Assembly: GCA_013911195.1 (NCBI GenBank)
Contig: JACETS010000002.1
Coordinates: 1 to 38,001, forward strand
Direction: 5' to 3'
From: Verrucomicrobiales bacterium
GTDB lineage: Bacteria > Verrucomicrobiota > Verrucomicrobiia > Verrucomicrobiales > DEV007
Length of the DNA: 38,001 nucleotides
Below, in pieces: positions 17,392 through 26,140 of this stretch (its first letter is position 1; each line of letters opens with the position of its first letter). The notes beneath the pieces were generated by a model. The model made no database searches, was not told the origin of the DNA, and was given only the letters and a program-made list of their open reading frames with translations. Made by a program: the position numbers and the translations under genes.

Positions 17392-19122
17392 TTATTGTTC
17401 TGTTGATTTTTGTTTTAGGAGTTTTGTTATTTCATCAAGTGGCAAACAATTTACTACATCACTAGGCTCAAGCCATCCCTTTTGTGCAATTTTTACTCCA
17501 AAATGTAAAAATTGAAGATGTTCAATTTTATGAGCGTCAGGATTAATGGAACACTTTACTCCTTTATCTTTAGCCGTTTTCCACCACCTCCAATCCATAT
17601 CAAGCCTTCGTGGGTTTGCATTTATTTCTATGATTGTATCATTTTTTGCGCATGCATCGATAATTTTACTAACATTAATATCATAAGGCTTTCGTAAAAG
17701 TAAAAGTCTTCCAGTCAAGTGTCCTATCATTGTGACGTATGGACTTTCTATAGCTTTAATTACTCTTTGAGTCATCTCATCTTCCGTTAATGAAAAAGAG
17801 CTATGAACTGAAGCAACGCAGTAATCTAATTGTGATAAAATAGAGTCTTCATAGTCTAAAGATCCATCTTTTAGTATGTCGCATTCGACACCTGAAAAGA
17901 TCTTTATGTCATTTTTGTTAGTTTTATTGTATTGGCTAATCTCTTTAATTTGTTTGATTAATCTTTCATCACTGAGTCCATTTGCTTGCACTGAACTTTT
18001 AGAATGATCGGATATTCCAAGATACTGGAGCCCAAGATCACTAGCCGCTTTAGCCATCTCATCTAGTGAGTTTTTACCGTCACTATCTGTGGTGTGATTA
18101 TGAAAAGTTCCTTTGAGATTTTCAATTTTAACTAATTTGGGGAGATCAGAAATTTCTGCAGCTTCTATTTCTCCCTGATCTTCTCTCAGGGCTGGATGAA
18201 TAAATGAAAGTCCTAAGGCTTCGTAGAGATCTGATTCGTCATTAATTGTTTTTTGATTATTTTTATCTTTTGAAATAAGAGCATATTCATTCAGGTTGTA
18301 GCCGTTTTTAATTGCCAATGATCGCATTCTGACATTATGAGCTTTGCTGCCTGTAAAATAATTTAATGCGAATGGAAATTCTGTATTGCTGACAACTCTT
18401 AAATCACATTGGATTCCATTTTTTAAGCGTACACTTGATTTGGTTTTTCCTTTTGAAATGACGTCCGAGACTTCAGGCATATTTGTAAATTCGTTGATTA
18501 TTTCATTTGGAAGTTTTGTAGCAACTATGAAGTCAATATCATGAACTGTCTCTTTTCCTCTTCTGTAACTACCAGCAATTTTTGCTTGAGAGGTTTGTGG
18601 AAGTTGTCGAAGGAACTCAAGTATGCTTTCAGCAATTGGAGCGATATTACCTAGACGAAAAAATTTGGAATTATTTTTACGAAATAATATGGATTCGATA
18701 ATACTGTCCGCGCTTTTTTTCCCAAACCCAGAAACTTTACTAATTTCACCGTTCTTACAGCATTCCTCTAGTTTATCGATGGAATCGATTTGTAATTCTT
18801 CGTAGAGTTTCTTTATTTTTTTGGGCCCTAAGTTAGCAATCTCAAATAGTTCAAAAAAAGAGTCAGGAAATTCGGATTTCAGTTCATCGAAATATGACAG
18901 TTTTCCAGTCTTTACAATTTCTTCTATTTTTGAGGCTAATGCTTTTCCTATACCCTTTAATTCATTTAATTTCCCGTCGTGGGCGATTTGCACTATATCT
19001 TCACCATAATTTTCTATTATCTCACTACCATTTTTGTAGGCTCTGATTTTAAAGGCATTTTCTCCTTTAATTTCCAAAATGAGTGCGATTTGATTTAATA
19101 TGGTAACGATTTTTTCCCTCAT
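17392..19122 (-). CDS. polX: X-family DNA polymerase with C-terminal PHP domain (PolX)
   Basis: HhH motifs (ELKGIGKALASKIEEI); IAGSYRRGKETVHDIDFIV and CDLRVV polymerase acids; PHP motifs FHNHTTDSDG, GVECDIL, ASVHSSF, NPDAHK. Confidence 0.93.
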   Translation of the reverse strand: MREKIVTILNQIALILEIKGENAFKIRAYKNGSEIIENYGEDIVQIAHDGKLNELKGIGKALASKIEEIVKTGKLSYFDELKSEFPDSFFELFEIANLGPKKIKKLYEELQIDSIDKLEECCKNGEISKVSGFGKKSADSIIESILFRKNNSKFFRLGNIAPIAESILEFLRQLPQTSQAKIAGSYRRGKETVHDIDFIVATKLPNEIINEFTNMPEVSDVISKGKTKSSVRLKNGIQCDLRVVSNTEFPFALNYFTGSKAHNVRMRSLAIKNGYNLNEYALISKDKNNQKTINDESDLYEALGLSFIHPALREDQGEIEAAEISDLPKLVKIENLKGTFHNHTTDSDGKNSLDEMAKAASDLGLQYLGISDHSKSSVQANGLSDERLIKQIKEISQYNKTNKNDIKIFSGVECDILKDGSLDYEDSILSQLDYCVASVHSSFSLTEDEMTQRVIKAIESPYVTMIGHLTGRLLLLRKPYDINVSKIIDACAKNDTIIEINANPRRLDMDWRWWKTAKDKGVKCSINPDAHKIEHLQFLHFGVKIAQKGWLEPSDVVNCLPLDEITKLLKQKSTEQ

Positions 19123-19279
19123 CTATATGTTGCTTATGCCAATTATTAATAAGTTTCATCTCAATCCTTACAAACTGACAGAATAAAAATAACCGCCAAA
19201 AATTTAAAAACTTTTTGTTTTTGTCTAAAAGTTTTGTAAATTTGGCGCTGATTTCCATCTGAAGAGACGCGGAATCGAA

Positions 19280-21262
19280 TTGTTTATTGTGATTAGTAAA
19301 GAATCAGATAGTTCCGGAAATCTTAATAATTTCGATGATATAATTGATATTGATTTGGCTAGAATTGTTCTTTTTACCAATGATCAAAAGTACTCTCGAC
19401 GTATTTCGACTTTAGCCATACAGGAGGGATTTGAGGTTACGACATGCTCAGATTTTGCTAGTCTTCAAAATTTAATCAAAAGCACTAAATTTGATGCTTT
19501 GCTATGTGATGTTCCCGCATCATCTTCAAGGCTCGAAGACTTACTTGGTTGGGTTTCAAAATTGGGAAATTCAAAACCTTATCTAATATTAAGCATAGCT
19601 CGAAATTCAGAGATTAATTTTTCAAAGTTAATCCATTATGGAATAGATGAATTCATATACGATGATTCGAAAGATGAAGAAATTCGATCAAGATTTAAAC
19701 TCATTGAAGCGAGGCTTAAGAAACAAGATTATTTGACCCAAAAATTTTCTAAACTTCGTCGTGATCGAAAAAGATACGAAAGTTTATTCATCGAATCGCC
19801 TGAAGCTATGCTTGTCCTGCAAAATAGACAGGGAAAAGTTATAGGAGTTAACCGTTCTGTTAAAGCTGTTCTTGGTTATGATGGCAAGGCTTTATTGGGT
19901 AAATATATGTCTCTTATATTTCCTCAAATATTCGGTAAGGATGGTTATGCATCGAATGGAGAAGTGATCAGTGGATCTACAATCCTGCAGTCAATACCTT
20001 ATCGTAAGCCGGATGGAAAAATGACTTCCCTAGATATAATGATGTCAGCCATTCCATGGGATTCAGGGTATGCATTAGTAATGTTATGTAGAGATGTCAG
20101 TTATAGAAACAACAAAAAAGACGATTCGATACTAGATTCAAAGAAAAAAGCAATTGAGTGTTTTGCAGCAGGAATTTCTGATGAGTTTGGAGATTTATTT
20201 ACTTCTATCGAAGGTAATCTTAATTTAATTGGCCTTGATCAATTAGCTGGCGGTGAGACCGGTGAAGCAATTAAAAGCGCTAAATCAGCTTGTGAGAGAG
20301 CTAGAGAAATTATCCATGAGGTTTCTGCTATTAGAGGAAAAGCAAAAGGCATCACAAAGAGAAGGGTGTTACTTCCTAAAATTATTAGAAATACATTAAG
20401 CTTTTCTCTGTTCGAATTTGATAAAATAAAGCCAGTTATAGATATTGCTCCTCAGCTCTTCGAAATTGATGCCGACGAAGGTCAATTGCGTAGAATGTTT
20501 GGGTCATTAATTAAGAATGCTGCCCAAAATATTTCTAGAGAAGATAGAAATCCAGGAGAGATAGTGATAGAAGGAAAAAATTTAGTAATCGAATCTGATG
20601 ATGATTTACCCCTAAGTCCTGGTAATTATGTGCATTTGTCTTTTAGGGACAATGGTCCTGGGCTTACTCTTGAGGAAAAGAACCGGGTCTTTGACCCTTA
20701 TTATAGTCGAGAAAAAAAGGGAAGAGGATTTGGTCTGAGTAGAGCAGCAACAATTTGTCGATCACATGGTGGCCACATATCAGTTGATTCTGAAGAAGGT
20801 AATGGCGCGTGTTTTGATGTTTTCTTACCCGCGGCGATGTCTAGTCGTGGTTTTGATGAGTCACAAACTTCTCGTTCGAATGCTCTTCGAGTATTGGTCT
20901 TGGATGATGAGCCTCATATTTGTGCAATTGTTGAAAGGTCCCTTAGGCGAGAGGGTCATGACGTTTACTGTACCTCAACAGGAAAGGCGGCGATGAGAGC
21001 TTTTGAGAAAGCAGAAGAATTTAAAAGATCATTTGATGTGCTTATTCTTGACCTAGATATTCGCGGAGGAATTGGAGGAAATGAAACGCTAGCACGCATT
21101 CGATCAATTAAACCAAATGTCAAAGCAATAGTAACGACAGGATATGTTGATGATACCGTTTTAGAGAACTATCTAGAACACGGGTTTTCAGGAGTTTTGA
21201 CGAAGCCGTTTCGAATTGAAAAATTAATCTCTACCGTTGAGAGATTAGGTAATCAAGGGTGA
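19280..21262 (+). CDS. Hybrid sensor histidine kinase: REC-like, PAS, HisKA-like (H-box lacks His), HATPase, REC (start TTG 19280 or GTG 19289)
   Basis: PAS ESLFIESPEAMLVLQNRQGKVIGVNRSVKAVLGYDGKALLGK; H-box region FAAGISDEFGDLFTSIEGNLNL; HATPase LIKNAAQNI, DNGPGL, FDPYYSREKKGRGFGLS; C-terminal REC VLVLDDEPHI, LILDLDIRGG, VTTGY, LTKPF. Confidence 0.9.
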   Translation: MFIVISKESDSSGNLNNFDDIIDIDLARIVLFTNDQKYSRRISTLAIQEGFEVTTCSDFASLQNLIKSTKFDALLCDVPASSSRLEDLLGWVSKLGNSKPYLILSIARNSEINFSKLIHYGIDEFIYDDSKDEEIRSRFKLIEARLKKQDYLTQKFSKLRRDRKRYESLFIESPEAMLVLQNRQGKVIGVNRSVKAVLGYDGKALLGKYMSLIFPQIFGKDGYASNGEVISGSTILQSIPYRKPDGKMTSLDIMMSAIPWDSGYALVMLCRDVSYRNNKKDDSILDSKKKAIECFAAGISDEFGDLFTSIEGNLNLIGLDQLAGGETGEAIKSAKSACERAREIIHEVSAIRGKAKGITKRRVLLPKIIRNTLSFSLFEFDKIKPVIDIAPQLFEIDADEGQLRRMFGSLIKNAAQNISREDRNPGEIVIEGKNLVIESDDDLPLSPGNYVHLSFRDNGPGLTLEEKNRVFDPYYSREKKGRGFGLSRAATICRSHGGHISVDSEEGNGACFDVFLPAAMSSRGFDESQTSRSNALRVLVLDDEPHICAIVERSLRREGHDVYCTSTGKAAMRAFEKAEEFKRSFDVLILDLDIRGGIGGNETLARIRSIKPNVKAIVTTGYVDDTVLENYLEHGFSGVLTKPFRIEKLISTVERLGNQG

Positions 21263-21299
21263 TTAAAATAGGTTGTTTTCTAGAAGTAAATTAATTCTA

Positions 21300-22898
21300 T
21301 TACAGTGTAACTAGCTTAGCGCTATGAATGTTTTCATAGGCAAGTAATTCGTCTCTTGCAGATTTATCCAAATAAGCATCAAGATTTAAAACTGTTAGAG
21401 CCAAGTCACCGACCTGATTTCTACTTAAAGACATAGTAGCAATGTTTGCTTTGTGATTAGCTAATACAGCGCCAATAGCTCCAACTACACCTGGCTTGTC
21501 TGTATTGCTAACGAGTAGAACATGCCCTTCAGGGTCGGCTTCGACTCTATGTCCATTGATAGTGACAATTCTTGGGGCTAAACCGTAAAAAGTTCCAGAA
21601 ATAGACGCTTTTTCTTTTTCGTTTGAAGTTTCGATTTCAATCAACTCCGTGAACTCATTTTCGTCAGTAGGTCTAGTTTCACTCACTGTAATGCCCAATT
21701 TTTCTGCAACTCCTGGTGCATTGATGTGATTAACTGATTCTTCACCGCATGCTATTTCTAGGAATCCTTTTAGTGCGGATCTTGTGATAAGAGAGGTGTC
21801 CAATTCAGCAACTTTCCCAGTATAACTGATATTTAGTGTTTCGTTTCCCTTTGATGCGACTTGGGAAAGCATTTTCCCCATCGCTTCCGCAAGATTAAGG
21901 TGCGGTTCTAGCATTTTTGCGGTTTTGCTATCGACACTAGGTGTGTTGACGGAATTAATAATGGTGCCATCTACCAAAAAATTTCTTACGTTTCTGGCGA
22001 TTTCAATTCCTACATTTTCTTGAGCTTCGTTGGTAGAGGCCCCAAGATGAGGGGTGAAGATAATTTTTTTTGACTCCAGTAAAGGATATCCTTCAGGAGG
22101 TGGTTCACTTTCTTCGTAAACATCTAAAGCTGCACCAGCTATTTCGCCCTCATTTATTGCTTCTAGTAAAGCATTTTCATCTATAAGCCCACCCCTAGCG
22201 CAGTTGATTATACGAACATCTTTTTTACACATAGTTAATCGTTCTTTATTGATTATGTGCTTGGTCTCTTCAGTTAGGGGCATGTGAAGAGTAATGAAAT
22301 CAGCTCCTTTAACTATTTCATCGACATCTTCAAAGAGCTCAACTTGAAGTGCTTTTGCTCTACTAGGCGAAAGATAAGGATCATATGCTGTTACTTTCAT
22401 TCCGAATGCTACGGCCCGTTTGGCAAACTCAGTGCCGATCCTTCCCATGCCTAAAATAGCTAATGTTTTATTATTCAATTCAACACCTTTGTAGTCTTTC
22501 CGTCCCCATCCTCCATTGACTACAGTTGAATGAGCTTGAGGAATATTTCTGGAAAGTGAAGCCATTAAAGCAAAAGCATGTTCAGCAGTCGAAATGGTAT
22601 TTCCAGCAGGAGTGTTCATTACAATTACTCCATTTTTAGTAGCTGTTGGTATTGAAATATTGTCAACTCCTACGCCTGCTCGGCCAACAATTTTTAAGTT
22701 TCCGGCAGCATTAATAACTTCTTCTGTAATTTTTGTTTGAGACCGAACGATTATTGCCTCATACAAGGCTGCATCATTCAATAGTTCATCTTCACTAATG
22801 CCTATACGAACATCTACATCTAAAGCTGGATCAGATTTGAGTTCTTCAATACCTGCATCAGCAATTGGATCAGCAACTAAAACTTTGTGTTTTGACAT
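21300..22898 (-). CDS. serA: D-3-phosphoglycerate dehydrogenase (long form with C-terminal ACT-type domain)
   Basis: GRAGVGVDNI, NTPAGNTISTAEHAFALM, LGMGRIGTEFAKRA, NCARGGLIDENALLEAI, TPHLGASTNEAQENVG, C-terminal VLLVSNTDKPGVVGAIGAVLANHKANIATMSL. Confidence 0.96.
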   Translation of the reverse strand: MSKHKVLVADPIADAGIEELKSDPALDVDVRIGISEDELLNDAALYEAIIVRSQTKITEEVINAAGNLKIVGRAGVGVDNISIPTATKNGVIVMNTPAGNTISTAEHAFALMASLSRNIPQAHSTVVNGGWGRKDYKGVELNNKTLAILGMGRIGTEFAKRAVAFGMKVTAYDPYLSPSRAKALQVELFEDVDEIVKGADFITLHMPLTEETKHIINKERLTMCKKDVRIINCARGGLIDENALLEAINEGEIAGAALDVYEESEPPPEGYPLLESKKIIFTPHLGASTNEAQENVGIEIARNVRNFLVDGTIINSVNTPSVDSKTAKMLEPHLNLAEAMGKMLSQVASKGNETLNISYTGKVAELDTSLITRSALKGFLEIACGEESVNHINAPGVAEKLGITVSETRPTDENEFTELIEIETSNEKEKASISGTFYGLAPRIVTINGHRVEADPEGHVLLVSNTDKPGVVGAIGAVLANHKANIATMSLSRNQVGDLALTVLNLDAYLDKSARDELLAYENIHSAKLVTL

Positions 22899-22979
22899 GA
22901 CGCGCCATAATCAGAGTAAGAGGTCCAAATGTCAATTAGAGTAAGTTTAAAAATAACGAAAAAGTCTATATTTCGTGGA

Positions 22980-23001
22980 AACTCTTAAATAACTCTTAAA
23001 T
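22980..23001. repeat. Perfect tandem duplication of an 11-mer, (AACTCTTAAAT)x2
   Basis: Read directly in the serA/ilvD divergent intergenic region. Confidence 0.95.
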
Positions 23002-23019
23002 ATTCACATCTTCTATACT

Positions 23020-23045
23020 TGAACTTTTCTGATGTAAGTTCAGAA
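23020..23045. repeat. Two overlapping inverted repeats: TGAACTT/AAGTTCA and TTCTGA/TCAGAA
   Basis: TGAACTT 23020-23026 with AAGTTCA 23036-23042; TTCTGA 23027-23032 with TCAGAA 23040-23045; overlapping 3' arms make them mutually exclusive. Confidence 0.8.
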
Positions 23046-23071
23046 TCTGGCATTAATTGATTTGTTTCTAA

Positions 23072-24847
23072 ATGCCTAATAAGAAAACCGCTAAGAAAAA
23101 AGGGACCACTGCGAAGAAAGCGGTCACAAAGAAAACTGCAAAAACTAAAAAGCCCAAGTATAAACCTCGTCAGTTTTCCTCTCAAGTTGTTGATGGGGAT
23201 GATCGGGCTCCAAGTAGATCAATGCTTTATGCAGTCGGCTTTCGAAAAGACGATTTTACGCGTTCCCAGGTCGGTATAGCATCCACCTGGGCTGACGTAA
23301 CGCCATGTAATATGCATATTGATAAATTGGCGCGAGAAGCAGAGAAAGGAGTAAACTCAACTGGTGGTAAAGGAGTAATATTTAATACCATTACTATGTC
23401 AGATGGGATTTCGATGGGCACTGAGGGAATGAAATTATCATTAATCTCCAGAGAGGTTATAGCTGATTCTATTGAGACCGTGTGTGTGGGCATGGGCTAT
23501 GATGGTGTTGTTATGGTTGGTGGGTGTGATAAAAATATGCCCGGGTGCATGATTGCAGCTGCAAGAATGGACAGACCTGCGGTCTTTGTATATGGAGGAA
23601 CCATAAGGCCTGGTGACCATAGGGGAAATGATGTAGATATTGTTTCTGTTTTTGAAGCAGTTGGTAAGAGAGCTGCCGGTGAGATTAATAGTCTTCAACT
23701 AGAAGCCATAGAGGAATGCGCCATTCCTGGGGCAGGATCTTGTGGAGGAATGTATACGGCTAATACTATGGCTAGTGCGATTGAGGCTATGGGTATGAGC
23801 TTGCCTAATAGTTCTTCTCAAATGGCAGTGCACTCTGACAAGATGCGCGACGCAATGGATGCAGGTGCAGCTGTAAATTACCTACTAGAAAAAGGGATCA
23901 GACCTTCTGATATAATGACTAAGGAAGCTTTCGAAAATGCTATAATAATGGTCATAGTATTGGGAGGTTCAACTAATGCAGTGTTGCACCTTTTGGCTAT
24001 GGCTCACGCTGCAAATATTCCATTAAACATTGATGATTTTACAAGATTGGGAGAAAAAACTCCAGTGCTTGCAGATTTAAAGCCTAGTGGCAAAAACGTA
24101 ATGGAAAAACTTGTTCATATTGGAGGTACTGTTCCTTTAATGAGAACCCTTGTTAAAGAAGGGATTATGCATGGGGATTGCCTGACAGTTACCGGAAAAA
24201 CTCTGAAGCAAAATGTTAATCGTTCAGATCTTAGGTATCCTGCAGGACAGGACATTATATACCCGCTAAATGATCCCGTTAAGAAATCGAGTCACTTAGT
24301 AATTTTAAGAGGTAATATTGCTCCAGAAGGAGCGGTTGCTAAAATTAGTGGTAAAGAAGGAGAAAGCTTTACAGGAAAGGCTCGTGTTTTCGACTCTGAA
24401 GATGATGCTCAGAAAGCAATACTTGCTGGTAAGATTGTTGCTGGTGACGTGGTCGTTATAAGGTATGAAGGACCAAAGGGTGGACCTGGAATGCGTGAAA
24501 TGCTTGGACCAACATCAGCAATTATGGGCAGGGGACTCGGCAAGGATGTTGCTTTGATTACTGATGGTAGATTTAGTGGTGGAACGCATGGATTTGTAGT
24601 TGGTCACATTACTCCTGAGGCGTTTAATGGAGGACCAATAGCCCTTTTAAAAGATGGAGATCAAATCACTATTGATGCTTCAAAAAGCGTTGTTGAGGCT
24701 GATGTAAGTGATGCTGAATTGAAAAAAAGAGCAAAAGATTGGGAAAAACCTTCTCCTCGATACACGAGAGGAGTTTTGGCCAAATATGCCTCTACCGTTT
24801 CATCAGCTTCAGAGGGAGCCGTTACTGACAAGGAGCTAGAACTTTAG
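23072..24847 (+). CDS. ilvD: Dihydroxy-acid dehydratase with Lys-rich N-terminal extension
   Basis: [122 protein letters not shown]. Confidence 0.96.
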   Translation: MPNKKTAKKKGTTAKKAVTKKTAKTKKPKYKPRQFSSQVVDGDDRAPSRSMLYAVGFRKDDFTRSQVGIASTWADVTPCNMHIDKLAREAEKGVNSTGGKGVIFNTITMSDGISMGTEGMKLSLISREVIADSIETVCVGMGYDGVVMVGGCDKNMPGCMIAAARMDRPAVFVYGGTIRPGDHRGNDVDIVSVFEAVGKRAAGEINSLQLEAIEECAIPGAGSCGGMYTANTMASAIEAMGMSLPNSSSQMAVHSDKMRDAMDAGAAVNYLLEKGIRPSDIMTKEAFENAIIMVIVLGGSTNAVLHLLAMAHAANIPLNIDDFTRLGEKTPVLADLKPSGKNVMEKLVHIGGTVPLMRTLVKEGIMHGDCLTVTGKTLKQNVNRSDLRYPAGQDIIYPLNDPVKKSSHLVILRGNIAPEGAVAKISGKEGESFTGKARVFDSEDDAQKAILAGKIVAGDVVVIRYEGPKGGPGMREMLGPTSAIMGRGLGKDVALITDGRFSGGTHGFVVGHITPEAFNGGPIALLKDGDQITIDASKSVVEADVSDAELKKRAKDWEKPSPRYTRGVLAKYASTVSSASEGAVTDKELEL

Positions 24848-24852
24848 TCCTA

Positions 24853-26115
24853 CTATTGCTTCCATTTGAATTTGGAAATACCCTTAAGTTCACGAACAAA
24901 TATTTCATCTCCACAAAGGGCAAGGTGAGCCCACGTCGATTGATCTGAAACTTTTTTAGTATCTATTATCTTAAACTCCTTTGGAGTTAGGGAGAAAATC
25001 AATAATTCTCCATCTGCCTTTAATGCTAATACAGAATCTCCTTTGGCAACAAGAGAGGCGTAATCACTATGTTTTTTCTCAGAACTCCACATGACCTTAC
25101 CTGAATTTGCTTCGAAACAGTGAAACCTCTTATCCCTTCCATGCATGTAAACATATCCTTTGTGGCTGATTGGCGAAGACATATAGCCCTCAGTTTTATT
25201 GGTCCAAGTTTTGGAAACCTCTAGGCCTTTGGGCTTTGTAGATACCGTGAAAAGAAAACTGCCTCCTCCGTAACTACTTGTAAATAATGAATCTCCTATG
25301 ACCGTTGGGGTTAAAATATTCATTCCTCTAAAAGCTTTGACTTTGTAGCGCCACAGTACTTTTCCTGTTTCTAAGTCAAGACCTGCAATCTCTTCTCTAG
25401 TCTGAGTGAGTAGTTGATTTTTGCCTCCAACTTCTGCAATTATTGGAGAGGAAAAGGCACTGCCTGACATTGCTCTGTCATCTTTCATTGCTCCCCATAC
25501 CTTTTTGCCGTCAGAGCATTTAAGTTTGACCACCTGAGCTCCAGCCTGAATGTAGAGATGATCACCCAAAATTACCGGTGAGGATACAAAACCAAAAGTT
25601 GGAACCGTTGATTTTTCAGTTTTAACAAAATCTATTTTCCATTTTTCTTTACCTGTTTGAGCGTCTAATGCAACGAGGACATCCCTGATTCCACCAACAT
25701 ATAAAGTGCCATTATCATAAACTGGGGTAGATCGCACCCAACTTCCATTTTTTCTGGCAAAGAATGGAACTTTCATGGCTCCCTCCCAGGAAGTTTCCCA
25801 GAGTTGTTTGCCCGTTTTTCTGTCGAACGCTCTGGTGATCTCGTACGTCTTGTCTTTGGTTTCTACTGTAAATACTTTATCTGCAGTTATTATCGGACTC
25901 GAATAGCCCTCGGCTAGAGGTTTATTCCAAACCTTTTCGATACCTTTCAAATTTTTAGGCCACTCAAATGACTGATCTTCTATGATACCGTTTCTATTTG
26001 GACCTCTCCATTGTTCCCAAGTGGGGGAATTCGCCAAAATAGATTGGATTGAGATAATTCCAAGGGTAAGGAGAGCTAATTTTGTTTTCATATTGAAATA
26101 AACGGAATAACCCAA
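24853..26115 (-). CDS. Secreted PQQ-like beta-propeller repeat protein (BamB-like fold)
   Basis: Signal-like N-terminus; WEQWRGPNRNGI; repeated DAQTGKEKWKIDF, DLETGKVLWRYKV, EANSGKVMWSSEK blade motifs. Confidence 0.9.
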   Translation of the reverse strand: MGYSVYFNMKTKLALLTLGIISIQSILANSPTWEQWRGPNRNGIIEDQSFEWPKNLKGIEKVWNKPLAEGYSSPIITADKVFTVETKDKTYEITRAFDRKTGKQLWETSWEGAMKVPFFARKNGSWVRSTPVYDNGTLYVGGIRDVLVALDAQTGKEKWKIDFVKTEKSTVPTFGFVSSPVILGDHLYIQAGAQVVKLKCSDGKKVWGAMKDDRAMSGSAFSSPIIAEVGGKNQLLTQTREEIAGLDLETGKVLWRYKVKAFRGMNILTPTVIGDSLFTSSYGGGSFLFTVSTKPKGLEVSKTWTNKTEGYMSSPISHKGYVYMHGRDKRFHCFEANSGKVMWSSEKKHSDYASLVAKGDSVLALKADGELLIFSLTPKEFKIIDTKKVSDQSTWAHLALCGDEIFVRELKGISKFKWKQ

Positions 26116-26140
26116 AACTCAGATCTACAATTTATTGAAA

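Noticed and set aside
22985-23185. Minus-strand 66-aa ORF covering the ilvD tail ([22 protein letters not shown])
   Set aside because: Phe/Ser/Leu-rich antisense of the Lys-rich tail codons; no start or ribosome-site support, though it does span the repeat region.
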